Source: Stigmatella aurantiaca DW4/3-1
Lineage (GTDB): Bacteria > Myxococcota > Myxococcia > Myxococcales > Myxococcaceae
Assembly (NCBI RefSeq): GCF_000165485.1
Contig: NC_014623.1
Coordinates: 372,001-436,000, forward strand
Direction of reading: 5' to 3'
DNA: 64,000 bases
Shown piece by piece: positions 53,763 to 63,410 of this stretch (the stretch's first letter is position 1; the number at the start of each line of letters is the position of its first letter). Both the position numbers and the translations under genes were made by a program. The notes under the pieces are model-generated. The model was not told the DNA's origin. It did not search any database and was given only the letters and a program-made list of their open reading frames with translations.

Positions 53763-55276
53763 CACCCCTTTCAAGATGTTGAATCAATGCGCCCGGAGGC
53801 GAGGACTCGAGCCGTGGCGACGTGCTGACGTGCAGTGCGTCCTGAGACGTAGCCCTTCTTCGTTTTCTTTTTGGGCCCCCGCGGGTGCTTGCGCAGACGC
53901 TTGGGCTGAGCGTGCTGCGCAATGCGGATGAGGGTTCGACTGAGTTGGAGAGGAGACTGCTCGTCGAAGGCGGTCCAAACGTCATCCCCCACAGCAATCA
54001 TCCTCCCGCCATAGGTGGCCTGCACTTCGGTAGCAACGAAGAAGGGGGAAAGTTCAATGCCCTCGGCCTTGGCCTCGGGGTGCGCTGCCTCGACTGCCGC
54101 CTGGATGACCGCCAGGATGTTGTAGGCCACCACGGCAGTCCCGAATGCGAGCAGCGCCGCTCGTGGATGACCCAGCGTCCGCACCTCACTATGGAGCGCA
54201 GACTCCAAGCTCTGAAACATGCCTTCGATGCTCCACCGTTTGCGGTACAAACACGCTACCTTCTCGGCGGAGAGCTTTTCTTTGGGAGCGTTGGTGAGCA
54301 GACGAATGAGGGGCTCCCCCTCCTCGGTGGGCTCATCCAGCTGAAGTTCGATGCGACGCAGCGTGAGCAGGCGCCCACCGTCGTCCTCCACCTGGACGGG
54401 CTGCTCGAAGACAACGCCCGTTTCCACACGGCCCACCCTCTTTCGCTTCCCCACCTCTGTAGGGCTGGGCGTGCGTCCATGCTCTCGGATGATGAAGGCG
54501 GCGTGCCTGTCCTCCAGGCCAAAGACAATCCGAGTCGTGGAGAAGTTCCTATCGGCTATCCACAAGTCGCCCTGCTGGGCGTGCTCCAGCACAGCAGCCA
54601 CCAGCGTCCGCTCCTGAGCGTGTGCGTCCTCACACGGCACCACGTCCACCACCAAGCCCTGCTCCGGGGCGTACACTACCAGCGAGTGTCCGGGCAGGGC
54701 GGCGCCTCGAAACTCACGCAGCGGCTTGAGCCTTTTCTCGCTGGCAGGCAGATGATTGCCGTCCATGACTCGGACGCGATAGCCCTCTGCCCAGGGCTTC
54801 TCCCCTGTCCTCAGCGGCTGGACTACAGGCTCCAGTCGTTGGGCGCTGCCACGGACCAGAGCTCGCACCAAGTCCGGCTCCATTCGATTCACCTTCTCGT
54901 AGAGCGCAGCGATCGAGGTGCCTCCCTCTGTGGCCTTGGCGGCCGCATGCAGCGAGGGTCGCAGCCCCATGGCCACCACGGACATCAACTCCACCACGGT
55001 GGAGAACAGCAACTCCCGGGTGTACTGCCTCTTCCGATGCGCCTCGAACAGTGAGTCCATCCACTCCGCGCTGACGGCACGCTGCAGCACCAGCCGGGCC
55101 ATGACACTGACCGGGCTGTTTTTCACGAACCGCTCAAGGATTGCATCGAAGGCCATCACACCTCTCCAGTCGCAGAGGCCTCCTTGATTCGCCGCAGCAG
55201 TCCTCTATTCCCTCGGGCGCGCGCAGGGCGCTCATTTCCTGCTTTCTCTTGGTTTATAGACACCTTGAAAGGGGTG
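53763..55276 (-). mobile_element. IS4-family insertion sequence, 1514 bp
   Basis: Terminal inverted repeats CACCCCTTTCAAGATGT (53763-53779) and its complement at 55260-55276 match in 16 of 17 positions. An 11-bp direct repeat, GGTTTGAGGGA, flanks it exactly (53752-53762 and 55277-55287), a typical IS4 duplication. The single transposase gene is intact. Inserted near the 3' end of the element's regulator gene and next to the element's left inverted repeat. Confidence 0.9.
53771..55156 (-). CDS. IS4-family DDE transposase
   Basis: 461 aa from ATG 55156 (GGAGAGG five bases ahead; GTG 55159 also possible). RNase H-fold DDE enzyme: first Asp in RVRVMDGNHLPASEKRL, second in GDLWIADRNFSTTR, and the YREK-type signature with Glu in CLYRKRWSIEGMFQSLES. 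The C-terminal tail is basic (RLRKHPRGPKKKTKKGYV) and runs almost to the left inverted repeat. Looks functional. Confidence 0.93.
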   Translation of the reverse strand: MAFDAILERFVKNSPVSVMARLVLQRAVSAEWMDSLFEAHRKRQYTRELLFSTVVELMSVVAMGLRPSLHAAAKATEGGTSIAALYEKVNRMEPDLVRALVRGSAQRLEPVVQPLRTGEKPWAEGYRVRVMDGNHLPASEKRLKPLREFRGAALPGHSLVVYAPEQGLVVDVVPCEDAHAQERTLVAAVLEHAQQGDLWIADRNFSTTRIVFGLEDRHAAFIIREHGRTPSPTEVGKRKRVGRVETGVVFEQPVQVEDDGGRLLTLRRIELQLDEPTEEGEPLIRLLTNAPKEKLSAEKVACLYRKRWSIEGMFQSLESALHSEVRTLGHPRAALLAFGTAVVAYNILAVIQAAVEAAHPEAKAEGIELSPFFVATEVQATYGGRMIAVGDDVWTAFDEQSPLQLSRTLIRIAQHAQPKRLRKHPRGPKKKTKKGYVSGRTARQHVATARVLASGRIDSTS

Positions 55277-56079
55277 GGTTTGAGGGATGGAATCGGGGAT
55301 GGACGGACGGGGAGGAAGTGTCCGCTCTGCCTGCCCAGGAACTCACCCCCAGTGCCCGAGCCAACCAGCGCCTGGGACAGTCGCTCCTGGAGGCCAAGCG
55401 GAACCCTTCGCGACGCTTCCTGGCCCTGAGGCACCTCCGCGCCGGGCGCCCCCTCTACCAGAGGGGTGCGTAAGTCCGAGGAGGGAGCCTCGGATGGGGG
55501 GCCCCCCGTGGGCGTCTGTTGGTTCGAACCTGTAGGGCAAGCAGACAGGTTGGGACTCTTCGCCTCCGACAGCCTCGCTGGGGCGTCCTCATGCTCCGAC
55601 GAGGGGGGAGAGGGGGCGGTGTCTTCGCAGGGTGGGGGCCGTGACGACCCCCTCGGCTCCTGCGGAGGTGGGAGGCTGGCGAGCAGGTGCGCATCGCTCG
55701 CCTGGAGCAAGGCGGGCAGTTCCCGACGCAGCGACTGCTCGTCCTTGGCTGCCAAGGCGTGCAGCGCACAGAGTGCCCACTGCCGAGTGGCCTGCGCATT
55801 CAGGTGCGGCACCAGCCGCCGGGCCATTCCTCGGTACGAGCGCTCCAGGGATTGTAGCAGCAGCGCCTGTCCGGGACGGTCCACCGCGCGGGCTGCCTGC
55901 CTCAGCAACTCGAACTCCCACTGCGCCCACCTGCCCGGGTTATCGTCCCAGCGGGCCGCCTCCGCCAACTCGAAGCACAGGCCTGCCAGCGTGTCCAGGT
56001 CCCTGGCAGAGGCCTGCTGGCAACACGCCGCCAGCAGTTCCACAGCCGTCTCTCGCTTGAGGGCCAGAAAACCCTCTAG
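55277..56079 (-). pseudogene. GntR/FCD-like regulator, C-terminal remnant
   Basis: Minus-strand coding remnant lying between the two IS elements. It reads LEGFLALKRETAVELLAACC, then a helical region (LDTLAGLCFELAEAARWDD; VDRPGQALLLQSLERSYRG) suggestive of the FCD effector domain of GntR proteins, and a Pro/Ser/Glu-rich tail ending RPSPIPSLKP at the IS4 junction. It is in the same frame as the HTH part at 57617-57892 once the IS1182 copy and its CTAG are removed, apart from one stop codon. Its ATG (57599-57601) lies on the far side of the IS1182 insertion. Confidence 0.6.
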
Positions 56080-57594
56080 GAGTCTGTTGAGCTAACGAGC
56101 CAGGAGCATCGGGCGGACGGCTCGACGCCTGATTCCTCCACGGCGAGCGAGCCCGCCGCTACGCAGCGACCGTGGCTCGGTACAGCTTCAGCAGATTGTG
56201 GGTCAGGCAGATGAGCGCCCACTCTCCACGGGCCTTCGTCAGCCCTCGCAGCAGCAGTTGCCGAAAGCCTCGTACCTGCTTGATTTGTCCAAAGGGTGCC
56301 TCCGCCACCGCCTTTCGGCGTGCGTACACCGCCCGGCCTTTCTTCGTCCTCAGCCGCCGGGCCATCCACTCCTTGAGGCTCAAGTCCCGGGGCATTCTGC
56401 CCCTGACCGGTGCGGGCTCTTCGCCGTGCTTCAGCCGCCCCGTGGCCAGGTAGGCATCGATTCCTAGGCACGTGCCTCTCACCACATTGTCCTCGCTGAA
56501 ATAGCCCGCGTCGGCCGTCACCACCCCAGGCACTCCACCGCAGTTGCCCACCACCTGCTCCATCAACGGCACGAAGTGCTCCACGTCCGGTGCCTGGTTC
56601 GTCAGCGCCTGCGCCACGATGATCTGGTGCCCCTCATCCACCGCTGCCTGCGCGTTGTAGCCTTGGATGAAGCCGCCCTGCGTCTTCTGGATTCGGCTCT
56701 CCGGGTCGGTGAAGTTGCGCTGCGCCTTGGGCTTGGGCTTGCCGTGCTTGTCTGTGGGCACCTGGTGGCTCGGCAGCCTCGTGGGCCCGGAGGGCGGTGG
56801 CTCCTGCTCGTCCTTCTTGTTCTTGGCCTCCTGCTGCGCCTGCCGGACCGCTTGGGCCTCTGCTTCCAGCTCCGCCTTGGCCTGACGGATTCTCTTCAGC
56901 CGACTCTCCGCTCGCCTCAGCTCCTGCGGCAGCTCGTCTCCTCGCTTCTTCTTGCCGTACAGCCGGTCCTCGGCCGCGTCCGCCTCCTCGGCCGCCTTCA
57001 TCAGCTCTCCCACCTTCTGCGTCAGCTCCTGTTCGCGCTGCTGCATCCGCTCGTAGCTCATCGCCTTGTGCTTGCTGGCGTTCGCCTTGAGCTTCGTGCC
57101 GTCCAGCGCCACATGCCCCAGCTTCACCAGCCCCGCCTTCTGGCACAGCGCCAGCACCTGCACGAACAGCCCCGACAACTCCTTCAGGTGCCGCCGGCGA
57201 AACTCCGCTATCGCCGTGTGGTCCGGATGCTGGCCCGCAGCGATGATTCGGAACGCCACGTCCTCGTACGTCTTCCTCTCCAACCGCCGCGACGAGGCCA
57301 CGCCTACGCGGTAGCCGTACAGCAACAGCCCCACCAGCATCCTCGGGTGGTACGGCGGGTAGCCCCTCAGCTCCCGCTCGTACTTCTCCAGCAGCACCTT
57401 CAGGTCCATCTCCTTCACCGTATCCAGGATGAAGTACGCCAGGTGCTCTTCGGGCAGCCACTCTCGAGGGGAAGGCGGCAGAAGTTCCGACTGCTCCTGC
57501 TGGTAGGGGCGGTAGATCTTGCTCATAGGTAGGCAAGCCCATCATGTCCTCGCCTACCCGTCGAGTAGGTTCTCTCCGTTACCCCAACAGACTC
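56080..57594 (-). mobile_element. IS1182-family insertion sequence, 1515 bp
   Basis: Ends GAGTCTGTTGAGCTAACG and, inverted, GAGTCTGTTGGGGTAACG match in 16 of 18 positions. CTAG lies on both sides (56076-56079 and 57595-57598), consistent with a 4-bp target duplication. It contains one intact transposase. The insertion is two bases beyond a regulator-fragment ATG. Confidence 0.88.
56159..57526 (-). CDS. IS1182-family transposase
   Basis: 455 aa. N-terminal DUF772-type region (REWLPEEHLAYFILDTVKEM; YHPRMLVGLLLYGYRVGVA), then DDE: HVALDGTKLKANASKHKAM (Asp 1), VVTADAGYFSEDN (Asp 2) and AVAEAPFGQIKQVRGFRQL (Glu). A long Glu/Arg/Gln insert (about 165-245) between the first two catalytic blocks is usual for the family. 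ATG 57526; full length. Confidence 0.93.
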   Translation of the reverse strand: MSKIYRPYQQEQSELLPPSPREWLPEEHLAYFILDTVKEMDLKVLLEKYERELRGYPPYHPRMLVGLLLYGYRVGVASSRRLERKTYEDVAFRIIAAGQHPDHTAIAEFRRRHLKELSGLFVQVLALCQKAGLVKLGHVALDGTKLKANASKHKAMSYERMQQREQELTQKVGELMKAAEEADAAEDRLYGKKKRGDELPQELRRAESRLKRIRQAKAELEAEAQAVRQAQQEAKNKKDEQEPPPSGPTRLPSHQVPTDKHGKPKPKAQRNFTDPESRIQKTQGGFIQGYNAQAAVDEGHQIIVAQALTNQAPDVEHFVPLMEQVVGNCGGVPGVVTADAGYFSEDNVVRGTCLGIDAYLATGRLKHGEEPAPVRGRMPRDLSLKEWMARRLRTKKGRAVYARRKAVAEAPFGQIKQVRGFRQLLLRGLTKARGEWALICLTHNLLKLYRATVAA

Positions 57595-57616
57595 CTAGCA
57601 TCTTGCGTCTCTCCGG

Positions 57617-57892
57617 TTAAGCGGCGCCCGGGCCCTCCAGCACCGCCCCCAGGTTCTCCAGGGTCACCGCCCCCTCCCAGGGGAGGGCTCGGCTGCGGCG
57701 GCCTGGGTGCTGCTCAATCAGCTCTCTGGCGGCCAGGCGCTTCAGCGCTTCACGGACGGTGCTGCGTGAAAGTCCGTAGTGCTTGGCCAGCGAGTTTTCC
57801 GAGGGAAGAAAGCCGTCCTGGGGCAGCAGGCCTTGCGAAATCATCCGCTCCAGGTCCTGCTCCACTCGTCCGGCCAGCCCCAACCCTTCCAT
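57617..57892 (-). CDS. GntR-type HTH fragment
   Basis: 91 aa from ATG 57892. A complete GntR winged helix: ERMISQGLLPQDGFLPSENS, then KHYGLSRSTVREALKRLAAR and ELIEQHPGRRSRALPW. The family normally continues into an effector domain, but a TAA (57617-57619) ends it. Downstream in the same frame, after ten further codons, the CTAG target of the IS1182 insertion and the FCD-like remnant follow, so this is the truncated start of a larger regulator. It may still bind DNA as a dimer. Confidence 0.65.
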   Translation of the reverse strand: MEGLGLAGRVEQDLERMISQGLLPQDGFLPSENSLAKHYGLSRSTVREALKRLAARELIEQHPGRRSRALPWEGAVTLENLGAVLEGPGAA

Positions 57893-58250
57893 GTCCGCTC
57901 CCTGCTTGTTTCCGCCTGGGCCATGACACCATCTGGGGCTGACAGGGTGGGGGGAGCTTGCCCCGATTGGGAGACTCTCCCTCTCTTCTCCTGGATGACG
58001 CAGCCAGAAGCACTCGACGCCTCAGCCCATCAACGCTGGCGCGCCTGGACCTTAGACGCTTGAGGCACTTGAGCCTTGTGCATTCAGAGTTCGAGCCGGG
58101 ATGCCCATTCGTCTGGGGCAGCACCGGTGGGGGGGAGCGGACCAACTCGTGGCTCCACCACCGGAAGCGTCTGCGCGTGCGCGATGAGCCGCGCGACGAG
58201 GTCCACTTCGGCTTCCTTGTTCTGAGCGGCTGCCTCATCTTCTTCCGGAA

Positions 58251-58278
58251 CCTCAAACCTTCTTTTTGTTAGGAGCTC
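58251..58278 (-). repeat. Outer right terminal inverted repeat
   Basis: Read on the minus strand it begins GAGCTCCTAACAAAAAG and ends GGTTTGAGG, matching the left end at 53732. TAA follows at 58279-58281, copying 53729-53731. Confidence 0.75.
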
Positions 58279-58303
58279 TAACGGCGGGAACGCGCCGCTA
58301 CGG

Positions 58304-60349
<2,046 letters not shown>

Positions 60350-60480
60350 GGAATCCTCCGAGTCGGGGGGGGGAACGTCCGTGCCAGGAGACTGGCGGCA
60401 CGGGCGCTGGAACCGTGCCCGCTTCGCCCGGGTCTGTCCACTGCCCGCCGGACAAATGAGGAGTACTGTGCCTGCCCATC

Positions 60481-61542
60481 ATGGTCCGCCCGGCATTGCC
60501 TCCAGGCTCCTCCCAGGTTCTCTCGTTCCGGCACCTGCTGACCGAAGCGGTCCAGGGGTTTCTCAAGGAGGAGGGGTTGGGGGACTCGGGGCTGGCGGAC
60601 GCACTCAGCGAGCTGATCATCACGCTCTCCCGCTACCGGGAGGAGGGCGAGCCCCTGTTCCCCATGGTCTTCCTGGGGGATGACCTGGAGGCCATGCTCT
60701 CGATGCTCGGCGGGCAGGAGCCCCTGGCCATTGGGACGGGCTTGCGGACGCGGGAGACCATCGAGCGGGCGCTCAAGCAGTGCGCTCCGCTGGGGCAGGG
60801 GCGCTGGTGGGCCCTGTACCTGCTCCTGGTGCCCGAGGGGCTCGCGTACGGCATCTTCCGCAGCGACCCCTTCCCGCTCCTGGAGACGCCCTTCGAGCGG
60901 ATGAGCCGCGCCAGGGACCGCTCCCTTCACGTGGTCGGCCTGTTGCAGTTGGCGGAGAGCGTCATCGAGCTGCGCGGGACCGGGGGGCTTCACCGGCACA
61001 TCTATCTCTCGGGCGCGCGGGTGGGTGCCGTCCTGCCGACGGCGGTGCTGGATTCGCTGGCCCAGGCGGCCACGATGGATGTGGCCGGGCCGCTGCGGAC
61101 CCTGGCCGGAGACTTCTACCGCCGGGTGCTCTTCGAGGTGATGCAGGCCTCGCACGGCGCGCTCGTCGCGGTGCTTCCCCAGGCCCGGGGCCGCTCGCCG
61201 CTCTTCGTGGATGGCATCCTCCTGCCCGAGCCGCTCGACATCGTCGCCCCCATCGCGCGCTACCAGGAGGGGGCGGAGGGGGCGGACTCGGCCGTCCGCT
61301 CCATGGCGCAACTGCTGCGCGGCATGATGGCGACGGATGGCATCACCGTGCTGCGCTCGGATGGCTGCATCCTGGGCTACAACGTCTTCATCCGCCATCC
61401 GGAGACGCTCGCGCGCACGTCCCTGCTGGTGGGTGGGGCCCGGCGGCGCACCTTCGATGTGCTGTGCGCCTCGGTGGGCACCGAACTGGTGGCGGCCTTC
61501 TTCCGCTCGCAGGATGGCGCTATCGCCTGCCACCGGGCCTGA
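60481..61542 (+). CDS. DAC-like (DACNV-type) sensor-domain protein
   Basis: 353 aa, soluble. The last 170 residues resemble the diadenylate cyclase (DisA-N) fold: FEVMQASHGALVAVLPQARG, MMATDGITVLRSDGCILGYN in the place of the DGA motif, GGARRRTFDVLCASVG in the place of RHR, and AAFFRSQDGAI. The catalytic DGA/RHR residues are changed (DGI, RRR), so it more likely senses a nucleotide than makes c-di-AMP. The N-terminal part (1-170) is a separate alpha/beta region. Assignment is by motif memory of a DAC-derived sensor family. Stands alone between divergent neighbours. Confidence 0.65.
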   Translation: MVRPALPPGSSQVLSFRHLLTEAVQGFLKEEGLGDSGLADALSELIITLSRYREEGEPLFPMVFLGDDLEAMLSMLGGQEPLAIGTGLRTRETIERALKQCAPLGQGRWWALYLLLVPEGLAYGIFRSDPFPLLETPFERMSRARDRSLHVVGLLQLAESVIELRGTGGLHRHIYLSGARVGAVLPTAVLDSLAQAATMDVAGPLRTLAGDFYRRVLFEVMQASHGALVAVLPQARGRSPLFVDGILLPEPLDIVAPIARYQEGAEGADSAVRSMAQLLRGMMATDGITVLRSDGCILGYNVFIRHPETLARTSLLVGGARRRTFDVLCASVGTELVAAFFRSQDGAIACHRA

Positions 61543-61560
61543 CGCGGGGGCGGCCGCGCT

Positions 61561-62211
61561 TCAGGGCGTCCCGAGGCGCTCCACGTCCTTCAGCATCCGG
61601 GCAAAGGCCTCGTCGTCGCTGCTGTCGTAGTAGCCGCGGATCTCCCCGGTGGCGTCCACGAGGACGAAGTGGTTGCCGTGGAAGATGCCCATGACGTCGG
61701 CCTCGTCCATGGACTCGCGGCCCATGGAGATCCGGAAGCCCTGGACGACGGTGTCTTTCAGGCGGGCATAGTCGCCGGTGAGGAAGCTCCAGCGCGCGGG
61801 GTTGGCGCCGTGCTTCTGGGCATACTCGGCGAGGCGCGCGGGGGTGTCGTAGGTGGGATCCACCGAGAAGGAGACGAGCTGGAGCGCGGGCCCGGCCGCG
61901 TCGGTCTGCTTCTGCACGTGCGCCATGCGGCGGGTGAAGGCGGGGCAGATGGTGGGGCAGCGGGTGAAGATGAAGTTGGCGACGAAGGGGTGGCCGCGCA
62001 GCTGCGAGAGCCCCCAGGGGGTGCCGTTCTCGCGGGTGAAGGTGAAGTCCGGCAGGGTGCCCAGCTTGGGCAAGGGCTCGGAGGGGTGGCTCAGGAGCCC
62101 CACGGCCATCACCCCCAGTCCGAGCACCATCACGGTGAGGGCGGCCCAGAAAGCCGGGTGGCGGGAGAGGCGCGGGGGGGAGGGGGCGAGGGCGGAGGTG
62201 TTCGCGGACAT
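61561..62211 (-). CDS. SCO1/SenC-family copper chaperone
   Basis: 216 aa, thioredoxin-like, delivering copper to CuA of cytochrome c oxidase. A membrane anchor (PAFWAALTVMVLGLGVMAVGLL) is followed by FVANFIFTRCPTICPAFTRRM, with C-x3-C metal cysteines, and the His in FHGNHFVLVDATGEIRG. Start at ATG 62211 (TTG 62223 lies just upstream). Divergent from the cytochrome oxidase genes, whose subunit II is its natural client. Confidence 0.93.
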   Translation of the reverse strand: MSANTSALAPSPPRLSRHPAFWAALTVMVLGLGVMAVGLLSHPSEPLPKLGTLPDFTFTRENGTPWGLSQLRGHPFVANFIFTRCPTICPAFTRRMAHVQKQTDAAGPALQLVSFSVDPTYDTPARLAEYAQKHGANPARWSFLTGDYARLKDTVVQGFRISMGRESMDEADVMGIFHGNHFVLVDATGEIRGYYDSSDDEAFARMLKDVERLGTP

Positions 62212-62376
62212 GGCGGGAGGCAAGGGCGAGGGCTGGAGGGACAGCTAACGGATGTCCCGCCAGGGCACAAGGCGGTGGAACGCCGCGGGGGGCGAGCGAG
62301 GGAGCCGTCCCGGGCCAGAGGTGGGTCTGGGAGTGACTTGAGACAGCAAGGGGGGGCGTGTTAACGCCCATGCGCC

Positions 62377-62655
62377 TTGTCGATCCCCTCTGGCCGTCCC
62401 AGCCGTGCCCCTCGCGCCGAATGCCCCGGGTGGGCGGCTCGCCGGGCCGCGTGGGCCTGGGGACTGGGGGGGGGCATCGGGCTGTGGCCGGCGTGGGGCA
62501 GGGCCTGTCCCACGTGCGTGGAGCGCGGCCCCGAGGTGCCCGGCACTTCAGCCCTGCTGATGGGAGCCATGTTGCTGACCCCCTTCGTGCTGGTGGCGGT
62601 GGGGGTGTGGGCGGCGAGGAGGGCGGCGCGAGGCGATCCGGCGGGGGAACCGTGA
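62377..62655 (+). CDS. Small membrane protein at head of cytochrome oxidase operon
   Basis: Up to 92 aa; a TTG at 62377 is the first start and the true one may be later. The C-terminal half is one clear membrane helix (SALLMGAMLLTPFVLVAVGVW) with a basic tail (ARRAARGDP); ahead of it, RACPTCVERGP holds a C-x2-C. The gene ends on GTGA shared with coxB, so coupling is likely. Possibly an oxidase assembly or accessory subunit; unknown. A perfect GGGCGT-GTTA-ACGCCC palindrome (62354-62369) lies just upstream. Confidence 0.5.
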   Translation: MSIPSGRPSRAPRAECPGWAARRAAWAWGLGGGIGLWPAWGRACPTCVERGPEVPGTSALLMGAMLLTPFVLVAVGVWAARRAARGDPAGEP

Positions 62656-63410
62656 CGGGGGAGGCGCGCACGCTGGGGCTGCCCGAGAACGCGAGCGCCC
62701 ATGGCCACCGCATCGACGCCTTGCTGGCCTCGAGCCACTTCCTGGAAGCGGTGCTGGCGGCGGTGATGTTGGGGTGGCTGGTGTTGGCGGTGTGGCGCTT
62801 CCGGAACGCTCCGCGCGCGGCGGTGGATGGCGGAACGCGGCGCAGCCGGCGGTGGGTGATGGCGCTGGCGCTGGTGGCGGTGGGCGCCGTGGATGGCTCG
62901 CTGTTTCTGCGCTCGCTGGGCTACCTGGACGAGGTGCTGTGGAACTTCGGCCCGCCGGCAACGCACCCGGACACGGTGCGGCTGGAGCTGAACGCGCACC
63001 AGTGGGCGTGGGAGGCCCGGTACGCGGGCGCGGACGGACACTTCGGCACGGCGGACGACGTGGTGACGTGGAACGACGTGCGGGTGCCGGTGGGCGTGCC
63101 GGTGTGGGTGCAGCTGGCTTCAACGGACGTGGTGCACGGCTTCTCGCTGCCGAACTTCCGGGTGAAGTTGGACGCGGTGCCGGGGCGAGTGAACCAGACG
63201 TGGTTCCAGGCGGCGCGCGAGGGGGTGTGGGAGGTGGCGTGCTACCAGCACTGCGGCACGAGCCACTACAAGATGCGCGGCGAGCTGACGGTGATGACGC
63301 CCGAGGCGTACGCGGCGTGGCTGCGCGAGGCGAGCCGCCAGGCGGTGCGGGCGTATGATCCGGCGGACGCGGCGGCGCACTGGGGCTGGGAGTGGAGGGC
63401 GGCGCCATGA
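62652..63410 (+). CDS. coxB: Cytochrome c oxidase subunit II
   Basis: 252 aa from GTG 62652 (overlaps preceding stop). Two membrane helices (HFLEAVLAAVMLGWLVLAVW; VMALALVAVGAVDGSLFL), then the CuA cupredoxin: ELNAHQWAWEARY, ASTDVVHGFSLPNFRVK (first His) and EVACYQHCGTSHYKMRG, with C-x3-C-x3-H-x2-M exactly spaced. Lacks an attached cytochrome c domain. The GHFGTADDVVTWN-like insert (about 120-140) between strands is typical of some caa3/ba3-like enzymes. Overlaps coxA by ATGA. Confidence 0.93.
   Translation: MTGEARTLGLPENASAHGHRIDALLASSHFLEAVLAAVMLGWLVLAVWRFRNAPRAAVDGGTRRSRRWVMALALVAVGAVDGSLFLRSLGYLDEVLWNFGPPATHPDTVRLELNAHQWAWEARYAGADGHFGTADDVVTWNDVRVPVGVPVWVQLASTDVVHGFSLPNFRVKLDAVPGRVNQTWFQAAREGVWEVACYQHCGTSHYKMRGELTVMTPEAYAAWLREASRQAVRAYDPADAAAHWGWEWRAAP

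Larger units (their letters stand above)
53732..58278. mobile_element. Nested mobile structure: 1.5-kb inverted-repeat element with two IS inside
   Basis: The outer ends are near-identical inverted repeats (53732-53760 and 58251-58278) flanked by TAA on both sides (53729-53731 and 58279-58281). The TNA-type duplication suggests the IS5 superfamily, but no transposase of its own is visible. Removing the IS4-like insert with one duplication (1525 bp) and the IS1182-like insert with one duplication (1519 bp) leaves about 1503 bp. What remains encodes, on minus, a GntR/FCD-like regulator broken by a stop codon and by both insertions. The stretch 57893-58250 holds no gene I can support. Confidence 0.75.

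Noticed and set aside
57750-58256. 168-aa minus-strand frame inside the outer element
   Set aside because: Arg/Ser/Pro-rich, overlaps the GntR HTH start in another frame, no recognisable domain. Another frame here encodes a 60-residue acidic stretch without a start codon; I could not support that either.
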